The translations under genes were made by a program, and so were the position numbers. From Castanopsis chinensis (taxonomy: Eukaryota; Streptophyta; Magnoliopsida; Fagales; Fagaceae), in NCBI GenBank assembly GCA_032878915.1, contig JAVQMG010000114.1, forward strand, positions 17,441,501 to 17,505,500: a stretch of 64,000 bases of DNA, written 5' to 3'. Below the pieces are notes generated by a model that was given only the letters and a program-made list of their open reading frames with translations, was not told where the DNA came from and made no database searches. Below are positions 42,178-53,375 of the stretch, in pieces. Every line of letters begins with the position of its first letter. Positions within the stretch are counted from its first letter, which is position 1.

Positions 42178-43446
42178 TATTACTTATTATTACAGCAGAT
42201 TGTGTGTGAAAACCTGCATGAATATGAGCAGATGAGATTGTTAATACCTTTTTGTTTAGTGAAGAGATGGTTAATACCATAACTGTGTAAACCAAAGCTG
42301 TGACTTGTCCATAGGATCATTAGCAACTTTGTGACATGCCTTCCACATTTTAGCACCTGGCAAAGGCACATGTGCCAACCATGTCAGTTGGTATAGGTTG
42401 TAATAAGAATTCTCTTGGTAAATAATACTATAAATCATTTCCTTTTTTGCCTTTTGCCTTTTGGATTTGTTAGTAGAATTTACCTTTCTAAAGGAGTAAG
42501 ATGAATCTTGAGCTACTGTTCAAACACCCTTTCCTCTCTTAAAGCTTCAAAGTTGAAATCTAAAGTGTGATCCTTCCTGTCTCTGCAGAAACTATATGTT
42601 CAAATTTTGTCTGCTAAACAATTTTTTAGTCACTGCCATGCTGCATTGTGGTATTTGTTATACTAAAATCCATGTTTGATAAGCATTTAAAAAATTGAAA
42701 AGAAAAAAAAAAAGTAGGAAAGAAAATATGAGAGAGCTTTGCAATCATTATGCACGTAACATATGGGAAACAAAGAATATTGCAGTAGCATATAGACGTA
42801 ATACTGAAAAATTAATTAACAATTGCAACAATCCTAGCAGCATTCTTTATTGGTTCCCTTCTATATTTTTCCTTTTCACTTTTTCTTTTTCCTTTCCAAA
42901 TAAGAAAATAGTACGATACTCTCAGCAACATCCTTTCTGCATATATAATTGCTGGTACAATGAGTTGGTGACAATGCTTTTGATCCATTAACAAACTAAC
43001 ATTAAACTTTAACCCAACATAAACTGTAACAATCATTGTCAGTGAAAGATAAAGTAATTTTTTTAGCTAAACTCTAATTAGCTTTTAACTTGTGTGGTAT
43101 GTTTTATTGATTTAAGTGGTAGGATATGGCTAGTGAATGCAGTAGTAAATATTTATTCAAAGTTATATTTAGCACAAATGATTGAGGTATGCACCATATA
43201 TAGCTTGATCATCTAGGTGATTGGTGCCTTTTGACTGAAAATCCTGGAAACCGAGCCAGCTTTTTGCTGATAACAAAGTAAGGGGCCACTGTAGTAATAT
43301 AATCCTATCATATTCATGGCTTTAGCTTTGTTTACACCCCCTTGCAAGCAAGGTACAACAAGGATTTATTCCATCTTCTTCTTATTATATAAGGCCAAGA
43401 TCGCGTAATTGAAAAACCATGCACACAAACCAAGTATATCCTTCTC
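42178..43446. repeat. Large repeat unit, copy 2 continued, then unassigned spacer
   Basis: After the retrotransposon the repeat unit resumes with GTGTGAAAACCTGCATGAAT and runs to about 42810 (GAGAGAGCTTTGCAATCATT). From there to the SEO fragment no homology inside the window was seen and no gene is evident. Confidence 0.6.
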
Positions 43447-43924
43447 TTGGTTATTGATATCCCAAATAAGCTTGGCCAGTACACAGTCTCAAAGATGCTG
43501 CAAATGATTAAGAGTGATCACAGGATGTTCTCAGCATCTGATGATAGTACAATGAAGCAAATTCAGGCAACACATGCTCCTGATGGTCGTGAACTTGATG
43601 TCAAGCCTTTTCTCCATATCATTGAGGATATCTTACATCGTGCCAATCCAATCATTGATGGTGGTTTCCATGTTTTACTCTTTCCATTTTCTCTTTTTGC
43701 TATGTTAGTTCACTTGCACTTGGCCTTATTGACTAGTTAAAAAAAATGCAAACAAAATAACATTCAATGATTTTTATCATTGTTAATCTTAGTAACTGAT
43801 ATGATGTTATACTATGCAGGGTACTCAAGAACATGTCGATCATGTGGAGGACAGTGCTAGCCTGGCTAGTTTTGATGGCATTCTTGAGGCATTGGCTTAC
43901 ATCATACATAAAATTTCCTGCGAG
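43447..43924 (+). pseudogene. Sieve element occlusion (SEO) gene fragment, two exons
   Basis: The first segment reads SDDSTMKQIQATHAPDGREL, then DVKPFLHIIEDILHRANPII, ending near 43665. The second (43820-43924), after an acceptor TATGCAG, reads GTQEHVDHVEDSASLASFDG and ILEALAYIIHKISCE and ends at GAG|GTTTAT. Both match my memory of the conserved N-terminal domain of plant sieve-element-occlusion (SEOR/forisome) proteins, which plug phloem sieve plates after wounding. There is no ATG at the frame start, no in-phase GT donor after the first segment, and nothing of the remaining ~600 residues downstream. It is therefore a fragment, probably brought here by duplication or a transposon. Confidence 0.65.
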
Positions 43925-45012
43925 GTTTATTTTGAGACCTGAGTCAAGATATTCTCAACTTTTATCATATTCCACTCCTGTGCCATTCTGTTGCTAATAA
44001 AAAATGCTTTTCATACTAATTGTCTAATAAACTCTTCTACAGAAGCAAAACAAATACTTTCTCTTCCTCTCTTTTTATGGGAAAAGGTACTTCTCTCCAA
44101 AAAGAGAGTGGTCCTCTGAGGAGCTTACATAGCACACTTCTTTGCCATTGATAACAGACAGAAACATGTACACACTAAGCGCTTGCCTTTTATGTCTAGT
44201 GCAATTTAACTTTTGAATGAACATATCCTCTTAAACAATTAGGGTCCGTTTGTGTAGTGGCTACAGCTGCGTTTCTTGAGATTGTGTTTTTTTGGGCTAC
44301 TCCATGGCACTATTCATGAACCAGTCAAATGATAAAAATGCATGAACAGTAATTTGCAACCATAAAAAATAGGCGTAAATGCACTTTTAGTCCTTACATT
44401 ATGGTTTTTTTTTTTTTCCCATTTTGATCCCTACATTTTAATTTCATCACTTTTAGTCCCTAAATCAATTAACGCATGTTATTTTGGTCATTTCCGTCAG
44501 TCCACAGACAGAAATATTTAAGGTGGCGAACTGAGTGCACTGCTGGCACATCAAATACTGACGTGGCCAATTAAAATCTAATTTTATTATTATTATTATT
44601 GCTTTCATTATTTTTAGGTAAGAACACAATAACTTGTTCTTCATGTTCTTACCAAATCCAAGAACAATCAAACCTAGAACAAGAGCACAATCAAACCCAG
44701 AACAATGCAAAATTTTATACAAAATCCCTATCCTCCACCAAATCTCCAGAACATGAAAAAATCATCAAACCCAAACCCACGTGAGAAAACCAACCCAAAA
44801 AAATTGTCAAACCTCCAACCCAGAAAAATGTCAAACCCAGAAACTTCTAACCCAGAACATGAACTTCATTCTTCATGTTCTTCCCCAAATCAAGACAAAC
44901 CCAATTGACTAACTCACTCAAAATCAATCTTAGCACAAAAAATTCCAACACAATCAACATTGAAACCTCTAGGAAATCAAACCCATAAATCTAGAAAAAT
45001 ATACAAATCCGC

Positions 45013-45051
<39 letters not shown>

Positions 45052-45090
45052 CAGAATAGTTTGGTCAAAATCTCAAAACAATTTAATTTT
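43925..45090. other. No gene; fragments of hAT-like and Mutator-like elements
   Basis: AGGGTCCGTTTGTGTAGTGG at about 44243 starts a hAT-MITE-like stretch. From about 44375 the text ACTTTTAGTCCTTACATT ... GACGTGGCCAATTAAAA resembles the terminal repeat of the Pack-MULE at 5203, so it is probably one end of a related Mutator-like element. A poly(A) run lies at 45019-45048. Confidence 0.45.
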
Positions 45091-45880
45091 GTGAGAAAAC
45101 ACTGAATAGTTTTAATTAATGCAGAAAACATATTTTATGAATGCAGTAAGCAGATTCAAGTATACAGTAAACATGAAGTGCAGAGAGCAAATTTTATTAA
45201 TGTAGAAATAGATTTTATTAATGCAGAAAAACAAATTTGATTATTGTAAAATTTAAGCATGAAAAAGCATTCAGATTCGGCATTTAAATTTAGAAAACAT
45301 GATTTCATTAAGTGTTTTATGAGAAAACAGTAAACAATTTTTTAAATAGTGAACATAAAATAATTTACACAGAAAAGAGAGTGAACAAATTTTTAAATAA
45401 TGCTGAACAAAAAATAATTTTATGCAAAATCGTAGAAATAGTTTTTGCAGAAAACAGTGAACAAATTTTATGAGAAAACAATGAACAATTTTAATTAATG
45501 CTAAAAACATACTTTATGAATGCAGTAAGCAGATTCGAATATACAGTAAACATGATGTGCAGAGAGCAAATTTTATTAATGTAGAAATAGATTTTATCAA
45601 TGCAGAAAAACAAATTCGATTATTGTGAAATTTAAGCATGAAAAAACATTCAGATTTGACGTTTAAATTTATAAAACACGATTTCAATAGCTGTTTTATG
45701 AGAAAACAGTGAACAATTTTTTAAATAGTGAACACAAAATAATTTACACAAAAAAGAGAATGAACAATTTTTTAAATAATGCTGAACAGAAAATAATTTT
45801 ATGCAAAATCGTAAAAATAGTTTTTGCAAAAAACAGTGAACAATTTTTATGAGAAAATAATGAACAATTTTAATTAATGT
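45091..45880. repeat. Tandem repeat, 379-bp period, two copies plus part of a third
   Basis: GAGAAAACA...GTTTTAATTAATGC...AGAGAGCAAATTTTATTAATG starts at about 45093 and again at about 45472; a partial third copy begins at 45851. Within each unit short motifs (GAACAATTTTTTAAATA) also recur, giving a satellite-like texture. Confidence 0.85.
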
Positions 45881-45899
45881 AGAAATTAATTCATATTTT

Positions 45900-46381
45900 G
45901 AAATTAAGATCTCTATATTTTACAATGCTTCTATTTAAATAATTAGAAACATAAAAAAGCTACTTATTTTTATGTTTATATTTATTTGTCGATTATCCAC
46001 AAAAAAAAAAAAAAGTTATAAGGAACTAGAGTTTACTAAACTCGAGTTCTTTACAAGGTATTCGAGCTTGGTGAGCTCGAGTACCGTAGAAATAAATATA
46101 AACATAATTTTATTTATAATAGGTACTCGAGTATTGTGTTGCATGGAATTCGAGTTTACCAAGCTCGAGTACCACATTATTTTTTGTAATCACACAAATT
46201 CCAGCTCAGTAGTGCCACGGTGGCAGAACTAATGAGGAACTCAAGTTTCATAAACTCGAGTACCATTTGGAACTCAAGTTTCTAAAACTCGAGTTCTAGA
46301 AAAGTGTTATTTCCCTATTTAGTTTCAAAACACTATTTTTTGAGAAAATTTTCTAAAAATAGTGGTATTTGGCCATTTTCA
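45900..46381. other. No gene; CTCGAG-rich inverted-repeat region
   Basis: ACTCGAGTTC/GAACTCGAG-type palindromes recur at about 46038, 46070, 46130, 46160, 46250 and 46287. Related sequence occurs at 53460-53640 and 55800-55980. It looks like the end of a Mutator-like or other TIR element. It abuts copy B of the NLR duplication at 46382. Confidence 0.4.
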
Positions 46382-46719
46382 CCCCCCAAAAACCACCACC
46401 AACCACCAAATAGTGTTAAAATCGCACCTAAGAACCACAAAAATCCACAAAACCCAAACCCATCAACCACCACGTCTGAAGCAAGCCACGAGCGACAAAC
46501 ACTGTGACCAAACCGCAAACCAAGAACTAAACCATGAAGCAAGCCATAAAGCAAACCTAGATCGGAACCACTAACCACTGCCACCCTACCCTAAATTGGG
46601 AAGAAAACCCAACAACAATTAACCCATGAAGCCCATGAATTTAGAACAAACACCATGATCCACTCCCAACAAACCCAATCAACCAAAAACCCAAAAATCT
46701 AAGACCAGTGACAAAAGCC

Positions 46720-46724
<5 letters not shown>

Positions 46725-46779
<55 letters not shown>
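46725..46779. repeat. (GA)n microsatellite, expanded in copy B
   Basis: About 27 GA units where copy A at about 4792 has only a handful. Confidence 0.9.
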
Positions 46780-46789
<10 letters not shown>

Positions 46790-47055
46790 ACTCATGCCAC
46801 CGTGCTACCGCCTTTGACTTGATTTGATCAGGCTGATGGGTTCACAATGAGCCGATGGCTTTTAGGTGGATAGGTTTAGAGTTGATGGTTTTCAGGTGGA
46901 TGTGCTCTGCGATTTGGGAGTGAGATGATACTGGGTGTTGTCTTGTTTTGAGTTGGCTGAAACAGTGTTGCATCATTAAGCTTGAGTTTTGAGTTTTGAG
47001 TTTTTTTTTTTTTTTTTTTTTTTAAAAGAGAGCTCCTAATGGTAGCTCAAGACAC

Positions 47056-47622
47056 TAGAAGTGGTAATTCGTGTTCGCGTGTCGGATTTGTGTCGTGTCA
47101 ACTTATGAGTATCCAACTATATAGGTCAACGCTAATCCGATATGTTTATTAAACGGATCAAGATTCTTCAGGCCTAACATAACCCATTTATTAAATGGAT
47201 TAGTTGTGTTGATCTGTTTATCAATTTTATCAAAATGAAAAAAAAAATTATAAAAAACAAGCAAATAAATATTTTTAATATAAAATTCAGAATTAACTAG
47301 TAAGTGCATCACAAATAATCAATCAAAATTAAAGTATATCTTAATATCACAAATAATCAATTACAATGTGTCAAAGAAAATAAGCCATAACAACTAATAA
47401 GTTTATATACTTTGGATTTAAAGGGTATATTGGTAAAATGTTATTTAATTAAATAAATCAAACAAGTTTCATATGTTGAATATTAACCCAATCCGTTTAT
47501 TAAACAGGTTAGTCGTGTCAACCTGAATATGACACAAACTCATTAAGCCTCAACCCATAACCTACTAATTTTGTATTGTGTCGTGTCAGGTTTACTAGTT
47601 GTGTCCAATTTTGCCACCCTTA
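47056..47622. mobile_element. hAT-type MITE with 8-bp target duplication
   Basis: CAAGACAC flanks the element at 47048-47055 and 47623-47630. The ends are TAGAAGTGGTAATTCGTG and, on the other strand, TAAGGGTGGCAAAATTGG, which fit the TAGGGGTGGCAA-type hAT termini common in plants. Copy A at about 5072-5083 has the site once (CTCAGGACACC) and no insertion. No coding sequence inside. Confidence 0.85.
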
Positions 47623-47630
47623 CAAGACAC

Positions 47631-50000
47631 CAATTATCTCTTATTCAACTATTAGAAATTTTACCAGTTGATTTGGCAAAAAATAAATAAACAATGATTT
47701 ATCACTTAATTGCAAAAACTAACCATGAGTGAATTGCTCAGGGAACTGCAAAAACTAACCATTAGTGAATTGCTCAGGGTGTAAAATTAAATTTGTGAAA
47801 CTCTAAAATGTAAAATTTAAATAATTCTAAATTTTAGGGATATACTCTGCAATTCGTCCATTTTTAATAAGATTTATTTTAGGTTATTTTAATGAGTGGT
47901 GCCCTAAAAAGTAAGAGATGAGATTTTAATGAGTGATGTGTTTAAGTAACAAAAATAGTATTTTGGCGTCCTAATAAAGTAAATTTATTTTGCATACTAG
48001 ATTTTAATGCTCTTACTGATAGAATATCGCAGTTTAGATTTATATATACATGATACAAGCTTTTATTTCATGAAGCTACATAAAAATGTATAGAAAGTAA
48101 AAGGCAAGACCGCGAGAGTAAAAGAAAAAAAAAAAAGTAAAAAGCTAGATCGTGTAGAATAGCATAAGGCCAAAATTTTGCTCAAACAGTTGAGTTCACC
48201 CAAATCTATGTATGCATTCATTGTGCATAATACAGTGTTGGCTTGTTGCTATGGTAACCGTGGGTATAACCGTGGGCATTTTAGCTATGCATTTCAATAT
48301 TTTATTATTTCTTTGCATACCTCTAAGTCGAAAGAAAATTGTTGATGGTGGTTGAGGTGTGTGAAGAGAGAGAGAAACCTACTTTTTTATTATTTATATT
48401 AAAGAAATATAGTTTAGAATAGAGAATGTTATGTGTGTGTTTTTGAAAAGTGATTAGATAAAATAGAAATAATATGTTCTTATACTAAAATAATCCTAAC
48501 TTTTTGCAACAAAGTAATGTGAATGATCTAAGCTTGCTGTTCAATGTCTTGTTTAAGACATTCCATAGTATCAAGTTGAAGAATAGTAATTAAGTTGTTG
48601 TGTGATTGTGTGCGATGATTAAATGATGAACATAAGCATAAAAGAGAAAGCACACACAAAAGTCTACATGGTTTAGCCTAACGACAGCATTTGACGACTA
48701 TATATTATATTAAACAATTATGTTACAATGAACCTAATATAGAGTTTATATACTAGATAATACTTAAGTAACCATAGGTTAACTATAAACTAACCTATGG
48801 TTAATATGCTTGTTCTACAAGTACATGAACTTACAATTGGTTTGACCACTTAAGTAAAAAAAACCCTCCTCCCCCATCATTGAATTATTCTTTAAACTTC
48901 CCCTTAATCTTGGAATCACATCTAATAATTGTTATTGAACAAGAAGCTGTTAGATATGGTCTTATTTTGGCATGAAATTTGGGATTTAAATTTATTAATC
49001 TTCAAACTGATACCACTTTGGTTATTTTATGGCTAACGAAAGTTGGTGTTTATGCATCGAGTGATGCTAGGGACACTGAATTTGACACAACTTTGTGCTA
49101 TAACTAACCATGTGTTAAGTTGTGATTAGTAAAAGTGTGTTTTCACATGACTCACTATCATATTCTTTCCAATTACAACTTACCACGTAACGAATTGTGG
49201 TACAAAATTATATCAAATTATGTATCCTTGGCATTACCCTTATTCACCCCATCTTACATCTTAATTGATGACTGCATACCTTAACCCAGGTCCACACGTT
49301 TCAAACATTCCACAGTTATGCGTAGAAATAAGTCAATAATAGTGCAAAGAAAAATTACCCAAAAAAAAAAAAATTATGCAAAAAAAGTTTTTCTTATCAA
49401 GGGTCTAAATTCACTTTGGAGAGTGAAGACAAAAATTCTTAGCTAGAAAGGTTATGTAATAACCTGGTTTTTGTTTGCCGATGTTTTTTTTTTTTTTTTT
49501 AAGGATCATTTACTATTTTCATTTTTAAATTTTATTAAAATTTTGTTTTTTTATCTTTACGAAGTTTATTTTTTCATTTTAAATTATTGAAAAGTTTATC
49601 TCTCATATTTATATTATTAAAAATGTCTTATTTATATTTTAAATTTTACTAAACATTTGTTTTTCATTCTTAAACTATTAAAAGAAAGATCTTTTTCGTT
49701 TCTATTTTTGTCTTTTAACTATTGAAAAAACTCTTTATAAAATTTAGGGTTAAAAAAAAACATTTTTAATTTTAGAGATAAAACTTTTGTTTAAATTTAG
49801 GAACTAAAACAATATTTTACTTTTTAATTAATTTTATTATTATTATTATTATCATTATTATTATTATCTGAAGCATTTGTGAAAGGCGCAACAAGGCCAA
49901 ACGGGCACATTACATCTTCAACTCCTTACATGTTCAGCCTTCTCATGTACAAAGTACAAGCCACTCCCCCCACCCCACCTTCTCATCAGCCATGACCACC
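47631..50000. other. Non-coding part of copy B
   Basis: Blocks matching copy A alternate with about 1070 bases found only here (48332-49405). A 40-bp tandem duplication (GCAAAAACTAACCAT...TTGCTCAGGG) lies at about 47713-47780. Poly(T) and AT-rich runs around 49485-49860. No gene recognised. Confidence 0.55.
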
Positions 50001-50084
50001 ATGGCTGAAGCCTTTGAATCGCCGACTACAGCCTCTCATCACCGCCATCGCGATGGTGGCTTCCTTCATCTTCATCTGTTATGA
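50001..50084 (+). CDS. 27-codon upstream frame or first exon, copy B
   Basis: Counterpart of 17277-17360: MAEAFESPTTASHHRHRDGG then FLHLHLL and TGA. Three residues differ from copy A. Same two possible readings as there (upstream frame, or first exon with donor after CGCGATG). Confidence 0.3.
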   Translation: MAEAFESPTTASHHRHRDGGFLHLHLL

Positions 50085-50497
50085 TCGGTCTCTCTCTCGT
50101 TTCCTCTCTTTCGGTAAAGCCTCCATGGCAGTGGGTTCCTCTCAAGTTTTGATCCGACTTTTAGGGTCGTGGGTTTTTGGGGTTTTTTTTTTTTTTTTTT
50201 TTTAATCTGGATTTTGGGTGGTTGTTGGGGTGGATTTGGTTGGATTTGTGCTGATTTGGTGGTTTAATGCTCGGATTTGTGGGTTGCTCTGTGCTTGTAT
50301 TTGGTGGTGGTTGTTGGTGGCTGATCAGTGTTTTGTACTCCAAACACTTGAATATCTTCTCGCTGCAAATGTTTTACAGTAAAATTGTTTACGTACCTAC
50401 CCTCTCTTTCTTTTCTCTTGGCAACTCAGTTCTAATGTCTTTCCCCTCATTGCATTGAGTCGCAGCATTTGAATTTCCACATCCCCTAAAATCCAAT

Positions 50498-51097
50498 ATG
50501 GGCCGCGAGTCTAACAAGCGAAAAAGAGGCTGGAAGCCAGAAACCCCCTCTGTCTTCTCTGTTAGCAACGTTCAGCTCATCAACCCACCCAACACCACCG
50601 CTGACAGTGACCCCTGTCCTCGCGGCCGTCCAAAGAAACGGCCCAATCGGAGGAAGCCTCCTCCGCCGCTGAAGAGGAGGAGGGCTCCACCGAGTGCTGT
50701 GGGAGCAGCGGTGGTGCCGGCGATGGACGCGGTGGAGAAGCTGTTCGGCGAGCAGACGGAACTGGAACTGAGAAATTCAGCCCTTGGAGGAGGATGGAAC
50801 AACCACCAATACGATCAAGAATGGCATTCAGCAGCTGTTGGACTTGAAGAAGCTGAAAAGGAGCTGGTAGCCCGATTGTTGGACGACAATGAAAAAAGCC
50901 TCCGTGTGATTTCACTGGTGAGCGAAGAACCACTTGGCAAGACAGCTCTGGCAAGGAAAGTTTATAACAGACTAGACATTCGTCAGCATTTCAAACGCCG
51001 TGTGTGGGTTCGTGTTCCCAAGGATTTCGCATATAAGGATGTTACATATCGGGGTCTGTTGCTTATCATACTCAAACAGATTCCATTAGATGAATAG
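50498..51097 (+). pseudogene. Truncated NLR2 duplicate with intact AT-hook N-terminus
   Basis: The open frame of 199 codons starts at a clear ATG (MGRESNKRKRGW). It passes through CPRGRPKKRPNRRK (a consensus AT-hook, PRGRPKK) and PPPPLKRRR, then enters the NB-ARC start (SEEPLGKTALARKVYN). It stops at TAG four codons after homology to NLR2 ends (...LKQIPLDE). Kinase-2, GLPL and LRRs are missing. The degenerate P-loop is identical in both copies, so it predates the duplication. As a gene it is truncated. A short protein of AT-hook plus P-loop could in principle still be made. Confidence 0.85.
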
Positions 51098-51283
51098 TCC
51101 ATCCCTCCAACTTTACAACCACTTTCGTCGTATTGTCTCTCACATTTATGCACTTTTATGCAAGATTAGTAAGTTTATTTTGTTGCTCTATATAATCTCA
51201 TTGACAATAATCCTAAAAAAAAATTTTCTAAAACATATTTATATTTTCAGCTCTATAAAATCTTACAGTTTTTAAACCTTTCA

Positions 51284-52230
51284 GTGATTCCAGCTTCTAA
51301 ATAAAAGAATTTTTATTCTAAGCCTGCCAATATTGCGGTTCTCAAATCTTTCAGGGATACAAGCTTCCAAATAAAAGAATTTTTTATTCAAAACCTTACA
51401 ATATTTCCGTTTTCAAATCTTTCAGTGATACAAGCTTCCAAATAAAAGAATTTTTTTTATTCAAAACTGTAAGGTCCTGATTCTTCTGTAGCGGTCCAAA
51501 GACTGAAATCCACCCTTGGGCTTCACAAAGCTAAGGTCCGCTCAGAATCACGGCCCAAAACAATGAAATTTGTAGAGGGGAAACCATACAACAGTGAACC
51601 ATGCCAGTCCCGAGGTCCTTTCTATCCTCATGTGTTTATCTTGTTCTTCCCCTATTACTCTGTTCCTTTTCTTCTTTCCCTTAATTGAATGCTACTATTT
51701 TCTTTTCCCCTTTTCTATCTTCTTTTTGCCAGCCCCTTTACCATGTCCCTTCCCATCTTATTTATACCTTAGATCCATATCATCTCCACCTCACATCTCA
51801 TTTCCCCCCCCTTACTTGGTGACACGTGTAACTCCTTTTTACAGAAAGCACTTATGGTAAAATATCTAGAAATCAACTTTCCTGTTCAGGTCACTTCATC
51901 ATTAATGCTGGAAGTAAGGCTGCTGTTTCAAGAAGAATTTTAACATTTATTACAGTTAAGGAAGCCTGTCTATAGCATTCAATGTCTCCAGATATTTGTG
52001 ATGGTCTACACCATCCGTTCACGGTTCCTCGGGTCCTCGGGCTCCGACCCGAGTAGGTTTTTCTTTGGGACACTTGCCAGTCCTCGGGACACGCCATCTT
52101 TCGGGTCTTCGGGTCCTCACAAAAACCTATCAATATTGCGGTTTTCAAACCTTTCAAGTAATTCCAACTTCTAAATAAAAGTTGTCATATCCTAAAGCTA
52201 TCAATATTGCATTTTCTACAAGTGTTATGT
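51284..52230. repeat. Minisatellite of about 68-bp units, split by a solo LTR
   Basis: Four units of the form TTTCAGTGATACAAGCTTCC AAATAAAAGAATTTTT... TATTGCGGTTTTCAAA are recognisable. Three lie before 51468 (the third incomplete) and the rest after 52126. The solo LTR sits within the third unit. Confidence 0.75.
51468..52121 (-). mobile_element. Solo LTR, Ty3/gypsy (Tat-like), 654 bp
   Basis: On the minus strand it begins TGTGAGGACCCGAAG and ends ...GGACCTTACA. An exact 5-bp duplication AAAAC flanks it (51463-51467 and 52122-52126). The TTACA end and an AATTTGTAGAG segment resemble the other Tat LTRs in the window. No internal region, so it arose by LTR-LTR recombination. Confidence 0.82.
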
Positions 52231-52565
52231 TCTTCATTGTTTTTTTTTTTTATCTTTATCTTGCAATTAAACTTTCAAGTTTAATTTTTCCTTTTAAGAA
52301 AATTGTAACATATTAAATTACGTGTACCTCTAATTTTCAAATACCAACAACCCTCATCAAGATTATTATTTCATTTTCTACAAATTTTTTTTTTCTTTTT
52401 CCCCTCTTATGATTCAACTTCAATTATTATTATTTTTTTCTCTTTTGAGAAAACTGTGACATGTGAAATTATCTGCAGCTCTACTTTTTAAAACCTTCAT
52501 TTGGAAAAAACAACAGCAGCAACAACAACAACAACAATAATAATAATAATAATTATTATTATTAT

Positions 52566-53193
52566 TGATGATGCTCAAAATCGTCAGTAAGCCACACGGT
52601 CCGCACGTGCTCCTGATGACGTACCTGCACAATACAAAAGGTGAAGACCTAAGAAAGGGCACCGGTGTGGTACTGGTCAAATACCCTCCGACGGTCAAGT
52701 TAGAGAAGTCTATTGTTCACAACTCTAAAGTGCTAGAGCTGAGGTTAATTGTATATACCTTGCTTTGAGAGGGCTTTGGGGTATTTATAGTAGCGTTAGG
52801 TCGAAACTCATGCCTTGGTCAAGAAGTTTTTTTCCTTCTAGGAGAGTAATACTTGGATTTTACGCATCTCCTAGAATCCTTGTCCTTATAGGAGTCTTCT
52901 TAACTTAGGCGTGTTGTGCAAGAATCCTTGTTGTATGCGTGTTGGTCAAGTAGGGTTATGGACGGGACCTACACGTACTTCTTCAGCTCGTCTCGTCAGC
53001 TTAAAGCCGTCAATGCATAAGGTCGTTCATGTGTGGGTTTAGACCGTCAGCTAAATGGTTCATAGCGTGATGGTTGTCAACCTGTAGAGCTGTCAGCTTT
53101 TAAGGTCGTTAGTCTCCCTTCGTCAAGGGCAAAATCCAGTCGGCAAACGGGATTCGTCACTTTAGAATCATCTTACAAAATTACCCTTTATCA
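52566..53193. mobile_element. Candidate solo LTR, 628 bp
   Basis: The ends TGATGATGCTC and CCCTTTATCA form TGAT...ATCA. ATTAT flanks both sides (52561-52565 and 53194-53198), though within ATT repeats this is weak support. The interior is GC-richer than its surroundings, with GGGGTATTTATAGTAGCG at about 52778. It interrupts an AAT/ATT tract of the repeat unit. Confidence 0.55.
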
Positions 53194-53375
53194 ATTATTA
53201 TTATTATTATAAAGATTATAAAAATATTACTAAAAAAAAAAACAACAATATAAAAATAATTAATAATAACAATGATCACAATAATAATAACAATAACAAT
53301 GACAATAATAAAAATAGAACTTTATGTTCAAGAACAGTTGAAATTTTTTTCAAATGATTGGAATTGATCCAATAA

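Larger units (their letters stand above)
46382..51085. repeat. Segmental duplication, copy B
   Basis: Colinear with copy A (4432-18430) but lacking the Pack-MULE, the Tat LTR fragment, the copia fragment and the 17.2 kb poly(A) insertion. It has its own hAT MITE (47056-47622), an expanded GA tract (about 46725-46779) and about 1070 bases (48332-49405) missing in copy A beside the Tat fragment. Homology ends abruptly inside the NB-ARC coding sequence at about 51085. Confidence 0.88.
51160..53375. repeat. Large repeat unit, partial copy, with two solo LTRs
   Basis: GCAAGATTAGTAAGTTT at about 51160 and GTGACATGTGAAATTATCTGCA at about 52455 match the unit at 29870-30520 and 63160-63820. The intervening part is occupied by a minisatellite and two LTR insertions. 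No gene recognised. Confidence 0.6.
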
